This document shows positions 8,128-17,770 of a stretch of DNA of 64,000 nt, one piece after another. Below the pieces are notes generated by a model. That model ran no database searches. It was not told the DNA's origin and was given only the letters and a program-made list of their open reading frames with translations. Position 1 is the first letter of the stretch. Each line of letters starts with the position of its first letter. A program made the translations under genes and the position numbers. This stretch comes from Roseburia sp. CAG:10041_57 (GTDB lineage Bacteria > Bacillota > Clostridia > Lachnospirales > Lachnospiraceae): NCBI GenBank assembly GCA_001916965.1, contig MNTL01000051.1:1-64000 (forward strand). The letters are read 5' to 3'.

Positions 8128-10677
8128 CTATTTCTTCACAAAATAATCTCTCATGGGAACCACGTCACCTTCAGGTATCTTTACATCATCATAACTGTAA
8201 TTTACATATACCCTGGTTCCATCTTCATATTCTGTGCAGGTCACTTTATCTGTTATCATTGTATGATTCGTGATCCTCTGGTTAAAAGTATGACCTAATT
8301 CCTTATTGTACCTGTCATAAATCTCCAGCATTTTGTCATGCCATGCATCATACTCAATTCCAAAATACTTGGTATACAAAGTATTCTGCAGGGTAAATTC
8401 GCTTTCATCCATAAAGGTAAATGCAAGACCTGCACCATACTCTGCTGACTGTAGAAGTTCTTCTTCGTAATTCTGCGTCATATTCAATGGCTGTCCAGTA
8501 TAATTTACATATCCATGGATTGCCATCTGATATACTGGGGCTGTACCATCCAGAATCGAATAATCAGACCCGTTGAGATCCATATTAGTCACAATATTGC
8601 TATAAGGCACTGCATAATTATTACCCATATTGATCATTACCTTGACACCACTGTCCCTGATTGCTTTCAGCTTGGCTTCCTGTGTCTGCAGCACCTGCTG
8701 TCTGCTGACCGGATTCTTCTTGTAATAATCAGAATTCAGCTCTATGCCAATCTCCTGGAAAGATACGTTAGCCTCATACTGACCGGCTGCCTTCACCAGA
8801 TTATCAGCCATTTGGGATGCCAGCGATGCTTTCAGCAGATAATGCGGCTTCTGCTTCTCTCTCTTGGCATATGTAACGGTAGAGTATGGATAAATCTCTG
8901 CCTTATCCTTGCTGACAAATCGTGCTGAATCTGTAAATACCCAGAATCCATCAAATATATCACTGTCATATGCATAATCTGTAATACCATCCAGATACAG
9001 GTCAATCTGATTATCTGATGCATATTCAGCCAGCTTCTTCAGATTCTTCTTACCTCCAAGCGCCGTTACTGGTTTTGCTTTTTTGAGAATCTTCTGTTGT
9101 ACGCCACCATTCATCCAGCCTGTAAGCTTAACTGACATATTGGTGATACCATCCTGTCTGAGCTCTTCTATGATCTGCTGTGCTTCCTGGAAACTGGTCA
9201 GTTCAAGAGGTCTGGACATCGGGATTCCTGCTACTTGTTTGATCTTATCTACAGCACCAACAAGCTCTATGACTGTAGGTGTCTGTGTATCTTCACTCGG
9301 TGTAAGATAATCTCCTGAGATATTCTCCAGATAATTACGGTAAACACCTGCCATGTCCGCATAATTATCAGAATTTAAGAAGCTGTAGCTCTGTACCAGT
9401 GTTTCATCCGGAAGGGATTCCTGATAGACATACATCTTGCCTTCATATCTGTCTCCCATTTCATACTGGTCTCTGTGAGCCAGTGTATACTGGGCGCTGA
9501 CACTGTTATAGCTGGAGCTCTTACCGCTGATATCTGCCGTAACTGCCGCATAAGGCGCTCCTTCTTCCATTACACAGAGGAAAGAAGAACCATTTCTTGC
9601 AATTCCAAATGCATTGAAATATGTCTCTGTCTCATGCACAACTGCTTCTCTGTTCTGCGCATGATCCCAGCCATACATATTTGCGTAATAGCTGTTCTGT
9701 GCGGTCTTGCCATTATTGAAATTGATCAATGCACCACCGCCTTCGGGTACGAGCATATATCCTTCATCTTCTGTACTTCCGGCTCCAAAGTAGGGAAGAA
9801 CATTCAGGTAGTAGATAGGATAATTCTCCTTATATTCGATTTCCTTTAACGGAACTTCTACTACCAGCTTATCTCCATCCAGCCTGTATATCACATTGAC
9901 GTTGAATACCGGCTTTTCGGAAGTTCCCAGGCTTCCAGCGAGTTCTTTATCTGCTGTATATTCTTCATAGGTATATCCGGCTGCTGCAAAGTATTCTTCC
10001 AGCTTACCTTTGATATTATCCTTTGTGGTATCACGCAGGACATAGATAGGCGTTGTCTCCAGCAGTGGATAAGATGCAAGAAGCTCCTCTTTATTGTCTT
10101 TCTTTCCAAGCTTGTTGATATCGTACTTCTTATAGTACTCCAGTGTTCGCGTGGAAGCGTCCTTATCCATATTCTTGAGGAAAGCATCCATACGATCCTT
10201 CTCAATCACCGTAGGAATCACAAATTCTTTATCCGTATCTCCTATGGAATAAAAGACTTTGATATAGTCATCACCTTTTTCTATATCATAGATTCCTTTT
10301 TCCATGCTGTATGCATAGTTATTAAAAAGCGTATCTACACCGTTTTTGGTACTGTAGGTCAGCAGTAGTGTGGATTTCAGTTTCTCTTTATCCAGTTTCA
10401 ATGCCAGTTCATCATCATCGGCATCCTGCGGATTGGAATACCAGACTGCTCCATTCTCCTTCACTTCCACAGAGAACTGCGTGCTGGTCGAATCCATTCT
10501 CATGATCAGCTTGTCATTCTCTAATACGATGTCCTCTTCAGGACCCTCATAACCATTGACCTTAATAACTTCTACCGGTTCCGGTTCATCCTGATACAAG
10601 GCAGTTACCAGTATCCCTGCCATGATTATGAGGAAAAGAATAAAAGGACCTATTAAACTTTTTATTTTTGTCTTCAT
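8128..10677 (-). CDS. DUF5696 family membrane-anchored protein
   Basis: This 849-residue protein has one N-terminal membrane anchor (IGPFILFLIIMAGILVTALY, about 9-28) with the bulk outside. Residues 50-440 look beta-rich (LIMRMDSTSTQFSVEVKENG.VWYSNP; LNVLPYFGAG; MLVPEGGGALI). Residues 460-800 look like an alternating beta/alpha barrel (MSVKLTGWMNGG; LYLDGITDYAYDSD; VSFQEIGIELNSDYY; GVKVMINMGNNYAVPYSNIVT; GAGLAFTFMDESEF). The overall plan resembles glycosidases with a beta-sandwich followed by a TIM barrel. I recognise the family as DUF5696, which has no established activity. Conserved acidic residues such as those in GIELNSD or MDESEF could be catalytic, but that is inference. It sits between two permease pairs in the array. 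Confidence 0.7.
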   Translation of the reverse strand: MKTKIKSLIGPFILFLIIMAGILVTALYQDEPEPVEVIKVNGYEGPEEDIVLENDKLIMRMDSTSTQFSVEVKENGAVWYSNPQDADDDELALKLDKEKLKSTLLLTYSTKNGVDTLFNNYAYSMEKGIYDIEKGDDYIKVFYSIGDTDKEFVIPTVIEKDRMDAFLKNMDKDASTRTLEYYKKYDINKLGKKDNKEELLASYPLLETTPIYVLRDTTKDNIKGKLEEYFAAAGYTYEEYTADKELAGSLGTSEKPVFNVNVIYRLDGDKLVVEVPLKEIEYKENYPIYYLNVLPYFGAGSTEDEGYMLVPEGGGALINFNNGKTAQNSYYANMYGWDHAQNREAVVHETETYFNAFGIARNGSSFLCVMEEGAPYAAVTADISGKSSSYNSVSAQYTLAHRDQYEMGDRYEGKMYVYQESLPDETLVQSYSFLNSDNYADMAGVYRNYLENISGDYLTPSEDTQTPTVIELVGAVDKIKQVAGIPMSRPLELTSFQEAQQIIEELRQDGITNMSVKLTGWMNGGVQQKILKKAKPVTALGGKKNLKKLAEYASDNQIDLYLDGITDYAYDSDIFDGFWVFTDSARFVSKDKAEIYPYSTVTYAKREKQKPHYLLKASLASQMADNLVKAAGQYEANVSFQEIGIELNSDYYKKNPVSRQQVLQTQEAKLKAIRDSGVKVMINMGNNYAVPYSNIVTNMDLNGSDYSILDGTAPVYQMAIHGYVNYTGQPLNMTQNYEEELLQSAEYGAGLAFTFMDESEFTLQNTLYTKYFGIEYDAWHDKMLEIYDRYNKELGHTFNQRITNHTMITDKVTCTEYEDGTRVYVNYSYDDVKIPEGDVVPMRDYFVKK

Positions 10678-10693
10678 GATATCTTCTCCCTCG

Positions 10694-11320
10694 CTACATT
10701 CTAAACAGTATTTCCTTGCCGATTGAAATGAAATATGCAATTCCCTGACTGATCATGCTGAAGAACAGCAGAAGGATAAATACCATGACCAACATTGCAA
10801 AACCCGTAGCTACTGTAAAAAGCAGCGTTTTGCTCATTTTATACTCATGAATCTGGGACATGGCAGCCAGAATCAGCAGGGCTGCCCAGATAATGGAAAT
10901 CACACTTACTACAGAATAGAACTCAGCTTCATCCACAGTTACCACATTGCTGAACAGTATCAAAGGAAACTGAATCAATGGGTAGGGTGTCATACCATAG
11001 CAGGTTGCCATATAAACCTGTGATAATCTGCCTTTTCCATCAAAAAGAGTCGTTAATCCCCAGTTACCCACGCACCATAATGCCAGTGGAAACAGAATGC
11101 TTGCCAGATACAGGAATATATTGACTTTTGGCCAGTATACCTTGTTAAAAATAAAACTCGTATACTGTAACTTCATAATTCTGACGATCAATGTCAGAAT
11201 CAGTATGGTATTTGCTGCAGCAATGGAACCTCTCTTCTCATGTGTCAGATCCCAGAATCCATCAAAAGGATGGGTAATGCAGTACAATGCGAATTTCAAA
11301 CTCTGAATATAATTTTTCAT
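10694..11320 (-). CDS. Yip1-domain membrane protein
   Basis: This 208-residue protein has an amphipathic N-terminus typical of Yip1/YesV-like proteins (CITHPFDGFWDLTHEKRGSIAAA) and about five membrane helices (around 33-48, 68-90, 115-130, 140-160, 170-200). The segment PYPLIQFPLILFSNVV matches the family pattern. Function is unknown; Yip1-type proteins often accompany carbohydrate ABC transporters in Firmicutes and may help assemble or regulate membrane complexes. It lies 16 bases before the DUF5696 gene and nine bases after the NHL gene, so the three are probably co-translated partners. Confidence 0.7.
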   Translation of the reverse strand: MKNYIQSLKFALYCITHPFDGFWDLTHEKRGSIAAANTILILTLIVRIMKLQYTSFIFNKVYWPKVNIFLYLASILFPLALWCVGNWGLTTLFDGKGRLSQVYMATCYGMTPYPLIQFPLILFSNVVTVDEAEFYSVVSVISIIWAALLILAAMSQIHEYKMSKTLLFTVATGFAMLVMVFILLLFFSMISQGIAYFISIGKEILFRM

Positions 11321-11329
11321 TCCTGCCTC

Positions 11330-12838
11330 CTATTCCTTCTCATCCCGGAAGATATCTGCACGGTCTATCTCCTCTTTGATGGCTTTGATTTTACCTGCTG
11401 CCAGCGGTACACACAGTACCAGGACAACAAGAGTAAATATGATCACTATATGATCCTCTACCCACTCTTTCCTGTACTGCTTGAATGCCTTGGAGTAGTT
11501 ATCATCATCCAGTTTCAATTTAAAATACTTGATAGCTTCGTGATACTGTTTCTGGCGAAGCAGGGAACGTCCGATCCCGATATACGCCAGATCATAGTTA
11601 CCATTCATATCCATGACCTGCTGCCAGCTTGTACCTGATTCTTCATAATCACCATTCTGGAACTGTTCAATGGCATCATAGATCTTATTGCCATACTCCG
11701 TTGGTGTGAACAATGTCAGACTGTTATCCAGTGAATCAAGTACCAGCAGATCATGCCCCATATGTTCAAGTGCGGCGGGCTGCTTGAAATATCCATCCAT
11801 ATTACCGTTTCCGCCAAAGCAATATAACATTCTTCCCTGGTCATCATAGCCGAAGATTCTTCCTCTTGTCTTATCCAGACAGAAGAATACGTCATTGTCC
11901 ATTGCTGTTACATCTGTAAACAGAGAAGGTCCTTCATAACCGCCACCTGATCCCCAGTACAGATCACCGATGATATAATAGTCACCATTTCTGACAAGGA
12001 TGTCATTTCCCATCAGGTTCAATCTTCTGACAGGATCCGCTGCACCACTGTCCAGATCATGCTCAGATACATTAGTCGTACATGCATAGATAAATCCTTC
12101 ATAGTCCATATATACATTGTCATACTCTGTTGGTACGAAGGATTCCATCTTAGCTCTCTGTTCCTGCGTTGCCAGCTTCTTCCATATATAATCAGTCCAG
12201 TTATATGTTACCGGTGTTGCTCCTACAAAGCCTGAAAATGCAGCATCATTTTCATATTTGATAAGACCTTTATTCGCATTGGTCGCTACACAATAAACTC
12301 TACCTGCACTATCTACTGCAATCTTGGTTGGCAGAAAGCTCAGTGACTGGTCAAAGGTAGCATCTGCCGGCTTGGTAAATTCCAGTACGAACTGTCCATC
12401 ATGATCCATTTTGACGATTCGATTATTATTGGTGTCCGCTACATAGAGATAGCCATCCTGTGATACCGCAATATCCGAAGGTCCCTGAAATTCCTTATTT
12501 GCCACATCTCCTGTCATGTGATCAATCACACGTACCAGTTCGATTGTGTCTTCATCTTTACGTTCCAGCTCCAAAATCCTGTTATTGCCGGTATCGCACA
12601 GATATATCATATTGCCGGTTACGAACAATCCCTGAGGTGCACTCAGTTTCTTATCCAGTCCCAGCTCCACATCTGTATACACAGCTACTGTCTTGTATGC
12701 ATCAGGAGAATACTGTACATCTCCCCAATAATCATACCCATAGGTATATCCCGTCTCCGCATGGACTACCATGCAGCTTCCTGTCAGCGTGACCACGCTC
12801 AATGCCAGGGCAGCCATTCTTTTCATTATTTTCTTCAT
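11330..12838 (-). CDS. NHL-repeat beta-propeller with TPR and C-terminal membrane anchor
   Basis: This 502-residue protein has an N-terminal signal peptide (to about 27). A six-bladed-like NHL propeller (about 45-370) follows, with repeats such as LSAPQGLFVTGNMIYLCDTGNNRI, GPSDIAVSQDGYLYVADTNNNRI and FLPTKIAVDSAGRVYCVATN. Next come a TPR-like helical stretch (about 385-440; GDYEESGTSWQQVM, AYIGIGRSLLRQKQYHEAIKYF), one membrane helix (about 465-484) and a charged cytoplasmic tail. The propeller would face outward and could bind glycans or the DUF5696 protein. This arrangement of propeller, TPR and anchor recurs with Yip1 and DUF5696 in this array; the biochemical role is not known. Confidence 0.7.
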   Translation of the reverse strand: MKKIMKRMAALALSVVTLTGSCMVVHAETGYTYGYDYWGDVQYSPDAYKTVAVYTDVELGLDKKLSAPQGLFVTGNMIYLCDTGNNRILELERKDEDTIELVRVIDHMTGDVANKEFQGPSDIAVSQDGYLYVADTNNNRIVKMDHDGQFVLEFTKPADATFDQSLSFLPTKIAVDSAGRVYCVATNANKGLIKYENDAAFSGFVGATPVTYNWTDYIWKKLATQEQRAKMESFVPTEYDNVYMDYEGFIYACTTNVSEHDLDSGAADPVRRLNLMGNDILVRNGDYYIIGDLYWGSGGGYEGPSLFTDVTAMDNDVFFCLDKTRGRIFGYDDQGRMLYCFGGNGNMDGYFKQPAALEHMGHDLLVLDSLDNSLTLFTPTEYGNKIYDAIEQFQNGDYEESGTSWQQVMDMNGNYDLAYIGIGRSLLRQKQYHEAIKYFKLKLDDDNYSKAFKQYRKEWVEDHIVIIFTLVVLVLCVPLAAGKIKAIKEEIDRADIFRDEKE

Positions 12839-12853
12839 ATGACACCTCTATCC

Positions 12854-13756
12854 CTAATCCTTCAGACCAGAACTGGCCATGGTCTCCAGAATCTGGCTTT
12901 CAGAGAATATAAATATCGCAATCGGAACAATCATTACTACTACCAGTACGGCTGCTCCCTGTCCTGTTCTGGCAATACCACCGCTCTGAATCTGCTGCAA
13001 TGCATAAACCAGAGTCTTACGTTCTTCTGAATAAATAAAGGTCGCTGCCTTGTTATTCCACAATGCCTGAACAGAAAAGATGATCAGTGTCATCCATGCA
13101 GGTTTTACATTTGGCATTACAATATCGGCAAATACTTTCCATTCACTTGCTCCGTCAATCTTAGCTGCCTCAATAAGAGAGGTAGGTAATCCCTCCATGA
13201 ACTGTTTCATCAGGAAAAGTCCCATAGGAGATGCAAAGGCAGGAATGATGATTGCCCAGTAAGTATCAACCCATCCCAGTGCATTGATGATCAGATAATT
13301 TGGGATTGCTGTAACATATCCACTGAACATCATTGCTACCGTTACCAGCCTGAAGAATGTCTTTCCTCCCGGAAAATCATACTTGGCAAGCACGAAAGCC
13401 GCCATGGAAGCTATGATCAGATGTCCTGCTGTACCAACTCCTGTAATAAATACCGTATTGAACAGATATCGTGAGAATGTCACCCAGGATTTGCCCATTG
13501 TTACGAACAGATCCGAGAAGTTATCCAGTGTAGGATTCTGTGCAAATATCCTTGGTGGGAACATAAATAATTCATCCAAAGGTTTTAAGGCACTGCTGAC
13601 TGCATATACAATAGGAAATACCATAACCATTGCCACGAGCAGCAGAAAGAAATATAAAAGGATATCTCCCCACACCGAACGGTTCGGTTTTCTTCTCTTG
13701 ATCAGTTTTTTGTGTTGTCTTGTTGTTTTATCCATATTATTCTTATTTTTACTCAT
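12854..13756 (-). CDS. Carbohydrate ABC transporter permease (MalG type), second system
   Basis: The 300-residue product has a basic N-terminal tail (KNKNNMDKTTRQHKKLIKRRK), six helices and an EAA loop (SLIEAAKIDGASEWKVFADIVMP), ending in the common SSGLKD tail of CUT1 MalG proteins. It pairs with the 13758 product. Its start lies one base after the stop of that gene (TGATATG), so translation is probably coupled; only GGGA is seen as a binding site. It serves the large anchored solute-binding protein encoded two genes upstream. Confidence 0.86.
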   Translation of the reverse strand: MSKNKNNMDKTTRQHKKLIKRRKPNRSVWGDILLYFFLLLVAMVMVFPIVYAVSSALKPLDELFMFPPRIFAQNPTLDNFSDLFVTMGKSWVTFSRYLFNTVFITGVGTAGHLIIASMAAFVLAKYDFPGGKTFFRLVTVAMMFSGYVTAIPNYLIINALGWVDTYWAIIIPAFASPMGLFLMKQFMEGLPTSLIEAAKIDGASEWKVFADIVMPNVKPAWMTLIIFSVQALWNNKAATFIYSEERKTLVYALQQIQSGGIARTGQGAAVLVVVMIVPIAIFIFSESQILETMASSGLKD

Positions 13757-13757
13757 A

Positions 13758-14696
13758 TCAGGTTCCCACTCTTCTTAACAGACTTTGAATTGCTTTGTTA
13801 CACAGGATCATGATCAGGAATAGTATTGTGGCAATCGCTGATGCATATCCCATTTCAAACCTTGAATAACCATAGTCAAACAAGTGTGTAACCACCGTTC
13901 TGGCTGCATAATCTGTACTTGGATATCCACACAGAGCCATCGTTACATCACACACACCAAATGCCTGTGTAATGGACATGACCGCTCCGAACATCAGCAT
14001 GGGTTTCATATTCGGTAAAGTGATGTACCACAGCTCCTGCCATCTGTTCCTGATACCGTCCATATAACCGGCTTCGAACTGTGCTCTGTCAACACCCTGC
14101 AGACCGGCTACAAAAGAAAGGAATCCTGTGCCAAGACTCATCCACAGAATGACCAGCATACAGATTGGAAGCATATACTTAGGATTGATGAACCACAGAA
14201 TCGGTGAATCAATAATTCCAAGCTTCATCAGGAAAGCATTGACGTAACCATATGCGTCACCTCTGAAGAATACGGAGAATATGACATAACAATTACCTGC
14301 AATGGATGGTGCATAGAAGACAACGACTGCCACACTTCTGACCCATCTGGGCAGTTCATTGATCAGCCATGCAAAAAGGAATGACATAATATATCCAAGA
14401 GGACCGGTGATCACTGCAATCAGCAGTGTATTCTTAATACCAATCAGGAATATATCATCCTCCAGAATCAGGCTGATATAATTGGAAAGACCGATAAATC
14501 TCGGTTTTTCCAAAATGTTGTAATAAGTAAAACTAAAGAAAATTGATGATATTACCGGCAAAATCACAAATAAACTAAACAGGATCGCATAAGGCGCCAG
14601 AAATACATAGCACATCTTACTACGCTTTGCCTTTTTCCATGCCACCGACATATTATGCCTGCGAAGCATGACATACTTCTTCAGATATTCTTTCAT
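13758..14696 (-). CDS. Carbohydrate ABC transporter permease (LplB/MalF type), second system
   Basis: This 312-residue six-helix permease contains FLAPYAILFSLFVILPVISS near the first helix and an EAA-like loop (FEAGYMDGIRNRWQELWYITLP), in which the usual EAAxxDG has become EAGYMDG. ATG 14696 is preceded by AAAGG at an unusually long distance, with an in-frame TTG (14708) in between, the same leader arrangement as several other genes here. The gene starts 19 bases after the solute-binding gene. Confidence 0.84.
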   Translation of the reverse strand: MKEYLKKYVMLRRHNMSVAWKKAKRSKMCYVFLAPYAILFSLFVILPVISSIFFSFTYYNILEKPRFIGLSNYISLILEDDIFLIGIKNTLLIAVITGPLGYIMSFLFAWLINELPRWVRSVAVVVFYAPSIAGNCYVIFSVFFRGDAYGYVNAFLMKLGIIDSPILWFINPKYMLPICMLVILWMSLGTGFLSFVAGLQGVDRAQFEAGYMDGIRNRWQELWYITLPNMKPMLMFGAVMSITQAFGVCDVTMALCGYPSTDYAARTVVTHLFDYGYSRFEMGYASAIATILFLIMILCNKAIQSLLRRVGT

Positions 14697-14715
14697 GATA
14701 ATAACCAAACCTTTC

Positions 14716-17667
14716 CTAATCTACAGGGAGACCGAATTCGATACGCTTCTTTGTGATTTCCTCATCTATCTTGATGGAGTAATCAATAATGGTCTCTCGT
14801 GGATCGTCTTTCTCATTAATGACCTTACGAATCGCGTTGGTAATATGACGGCCTGTATAGTATCCACCAGGTACCTCTCTGATGCCTACTGTCTGATCCC
14901 ACTGGTCATTGAGTACTGCGATATCATCTGCACTCCATGCCAACTGGACGAAAGCGTCCTTATTGGCAGTTGCATATCTGGCTGAAGAACCAAGCAGGGC
15001 TTCAATCTCACGTCCAAATCTTACCTGGGTATCTGCATCTGCCCACCATTTCATGAATTCCCATGAATTGTTACGAAGCTGCTCATCCTCTGTTTTGACC
15101 ATCATGGTAGCACTTCCTGTAATGAAATCCGAACGGTCAATATAAGTCCTTCCATTTCCATCTGTTGTCTCTGTGCCTGGAATCAGCGTAAAATCCCACA
15201 ATCCTCTGATCTCAGGTGCTGATACCATTAATGTGTTATATATGGAATAAGAAGCTATACCTATCGGCATTTCTCCCGAACGGAATCTGCTGACAAAATC
15301 ATAAATAGTAGGTGTTCCATAATCATTAAAATATCTTACATAATCATCAAAAGCCTGCACTCCTGCTTCACTGTTGACAACCGTTCTGGTTCCTGCCTCG
15401 TTATACATATCTCCGCCATACTGGTATAAAAGGCTGAAATACATAGACAAGTCCGGTGCATTGGAAGCTACTGATGTAGAAGCGGATGCAGTAGCACTGC
15501 TTCCTGCCGCTGTTGGAATGGCAATCGTCATGTTATTTCCCTGAATGGTAGGAAGCATCTCGATCAGCTCCTGCCAGGTATTGGGTATCTCCAGTCCCAG
15601 CTCTTCCAGAACATCCTTACGATAGAACATTACATTGAAATTCTGTGTCTCCGGGATACCATATATATGGTCATCCAGCCTGTACTGCTCATAAGAGCTT
15701 GCCGTATAATGTGACAGAACATCCTGAAGGTCTGAGAACTGGCTAAGATCTTCTGCTGCATTACGCAGCGCATAATTCACAGGCTGATCTGCTCCAACCG
15801 AAAGCACTACATTAGGTCCTCTGCCGGCTACAACTGCATTTAACAGGGCATCTGCCGCTACAATTTCTACGTTGACTTTAATTCCCGTATCGGGAGTGAA
15901 GGTATCATCTACCATGGATTTCAGAATTGTACCCTGATCTCGTCCGGTCAGGATCCATACCTTAATGACCCCCTCATCACCTTCTTCGTATACGTCTCCG
16001 ACTGCATCATAATCAACAACGAAGGATGCTGCGAAAGATTTCATTTCGTGCCATGCTTTTGCCATTGCACCTGCCTTTTCCACCTTGATCGGTGCATTGA
16101 TGCCACTGACTACAAAATAGTCCACATCCAGTTTGGTTGCACTCATATTAAGAGATGCCGTACCAAGCGCTGTAATGTTATCCTTAAAAGTCGTAAACTC
16201 CAATGTGATCTTATTAGGATTCTTCACGAAACGTTCCAGCTGCTGTGCAACAGTCTGTGCCGTTGCGATATTGTCCGCTTTCTGTCCGCTGTATGCCACC
16301 ATCTCATCTACAATCTTATACAAACGTTTGGATTCCAGATCCATAGCTTCTATTACTTCCGGATAAACCTGCTGAATATTATAATCTCGGTATTTGTCCG
16401 GCTGCACACCTGTATAAATCAGCAATTTACGGTAAATCTGGTTCAGTCTGTATATGGAATCTTCCAATTCTTCCAGAATGGAACCCACACCTCCAAGTGT
16501 TGCTTCAAGTCTTAATGTGTGTGTTCCTTCTTTTAAATAGAATTGATAGGGCGTTCCTTCTTCATCTGTAAGTGTCATGCAGTTCCAGTCATTCTCGTAT
16601 TCAAAGGAAATCTCCTTCATTTCCGAAAAAGGAATCTCTCCATCTATGTACACGCTTCTGCTTGAAATACTTCCTCTTGCATAATTCTGGCGAGCTTTGA
16701 TCATAAGATTGTAATATCCGTCTTCCGGGACTTCAAAATTCCATTCAATCCACTGTCCTGCACTTCTCCATGCCTCACCGCCCACATAATTCAATACCGT
16801 ATTGGTCACACTGTTTGGCTGTGTGGTTGGTGATGACCTGTCATACTTAGCATACAGTGAAGATTCTGAACGCAGCGTGGAGTCTTCACCCTGCACGATC
16901 TGCTGATAGGAAGTTCCTGTCTCTGTCATATTGACACCCGGCTGTTTCTCCAGATAAGCCTGATAATCATCCATATCCTGTACACTCTTCAGTTCCAGGC
17001 TTTTGAGGATCATAGGTTCATTCTCTGCTTCCAGAGTCAGCTCATTTATTCCTTTTTCAAAATAAAACAGATACGGTTCTGCTTCATATCCTCTGTCATC
17101 CCTAAAGTATGCCTTCTGCCAGGCAAATACTTCTTTCTGTGTAGGTCTTATCTCATTGCCCTGATTATCGACTTTCACCTCACCACCATCAGTCCATATT
17201 CTGGAAAAGGTAATGTTACGTGCCGACTCAAATGGAATCTCTCCATTGATATAAACAATTCGTTCTGCAACTACACCTCTTGACTCAGGAATCAGATATT
17301 CTGTATACAGATTATAATAACCGCTCTGAGGTACATTAATCTGCCAGGTAACTGTAGAATCAACACCTGTATACAATGCCTCATCTACACCTTCATAGGA
17401 AGTATACCTCTCAACATCTTTAGCTGATGTATAGTCAAACAGCTCAATGTTTACATTTTCCTGCGGTCTGACGCTGGAATCATGTCCTGCGATATATCGG
17501 ATGTATGTTCCTGCCCTCTCCATTCCCTTAATGTCCGATGTCAGATCTGTTCCTTCATATTTCTCATGGAAATCAGTGACCTTATCCTGTGGCAACAGAA
17601 CGGCTGTTGTCACAATTGCTGCAAATACTGCAATTCCGACTCCCCACTTTTTAACAGAATTTCTCAT
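14716..17667 (-). CDS. Large anchored solute-binding protein with carbohydrate-binding-like domains
   Basis: The 983-residue protein has an N-terminal hydrophobic segment without a lipobox cysteine (VGIAVFAAIVTTAVLLP), so it is an uncleaved anchor or standard signal. Two related beta-sandwich domains follow (about 60-225 and 265-395), each with a pattern like W.INVPQSGYYNLYTEY... / W.FEVPEDGYYNLMIKAR..., GEIPF and L.AE/LEA, as in CBM6/CBM35-type modules. Residues 400-560 are helical, and 590-983 form a family 1 solute-binding fold (IKVWILTGRDQG, GIPETQNFNVMFYRKDVLEELG, FMKWWADADTQVRFG). The added modules could hold polysaccharide at the importer mouth. GGAGG precedes ATG 17667. It is the first gene of the long array, under the promoter at 17742. 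Confidence 0.8.
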   Translation of the reverse strand: MRNSVKKWGVGIAVFAAIVTTAVLLPQDKVTDFHEKYEGTDLTSDIKGMERAGTYIRYIAGHDSSVRPQENVNIELFDYTSAKDVERYTSYEGVDEALYTGVDSTVTWQINVPQSGYYNLYTEYLIPESRGVVAERIVYINGEIPFESARNITFSRIWTDGGEVKVDNQGNEIRPTQKEVFAWQKAYFRDDRGYEAEPYLFYFEKGINELTLEAENEPMILKSLELKSVQDMDDYQAYLEKQPGVNMTETGTSYQQIVQGEDSTLRSESSLYAKYDRSSPTTQPNSVTNTVLNYVGGEAWRSAGQWIEWNFEVPEDGYYNLMIKARQNYARGSISSRSVYIDGEIPFSEMKEISFEYENDWNCMTLTDEEGTPYQFYLKEGTHTLRLEATLGGVGSILEELEDSIYRLNQIYRKLLIYTGVQPDKYRDYNIQQVYPEVIEAMDLESKRLYKIVDEMVAYSGQKADNIATAQTVAQQLERFVKNPNKITLEFTTFKDNITALGTASLNMSATKLDVDYFVVSGINAPIKVEKAGAMAKAWHEMKSFAASFVVDYDAVGDVYEEGDEGVIKVWILTGRDQGTILKSMVDDTFTPDTGIKVNVEIVAADALLNAVVAGRGPNVVLSVGADQPVNYALRNAAEDLSQFSDLQDVLSHYTASSYEQYRLDDHIYGIPETQNFNVMFYRKDVLEELGLEIPNTWQELIEMLPTIQGNNMTIAIPTAAGSSATASASTSVASNAPDLSMYFSLLYQYGGDMYNEAGTRTVVNSEAGVQAFDDYVRYFNDYGTPTIYDFVSRFRSGEMPIGIASYSIYNTLMVSAPEIRGLWDFTLIPGTETTDGNGRTYIDRSDFITGSATMMVKTEDEQLRNNSWEFMKWWADADTQVRFGREIEALLGSSARYATANKDAFVQLAWSADDIAVLNDQWDQTVGIREVPGGYYTGRHITNAIRKVINEKDDPRETIIDYSIKIDEEITKKRIEFGLPVD

Positions 17668-17741
17668 AGATTCCTCCACACCTTCGGTAATTCTTATAGT
17701 AATGATACGTTTTGTCGTATTTCGATTATGTTAATTGCTAT

Positions 17742-17747
17742 ATTATA
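17742..17747 (-). promoter_or_regulatory. Extended -10 promoter of the 16-kb array
   Basis: On the minus strand TGTATAAT forms a strong extended -10 (TATAAT at 17742-17747), about 75 bases before the solute-binding gene start. The -35 position (17765-17770, AGTGGT) is poor, as expected for an activator-dependent promoter. The divergent AraC gene is the obvious candidate activator. Confidence 0.55.
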
Positions 17748-17770
17748 CATTTTGAATGCATTGTACCACT

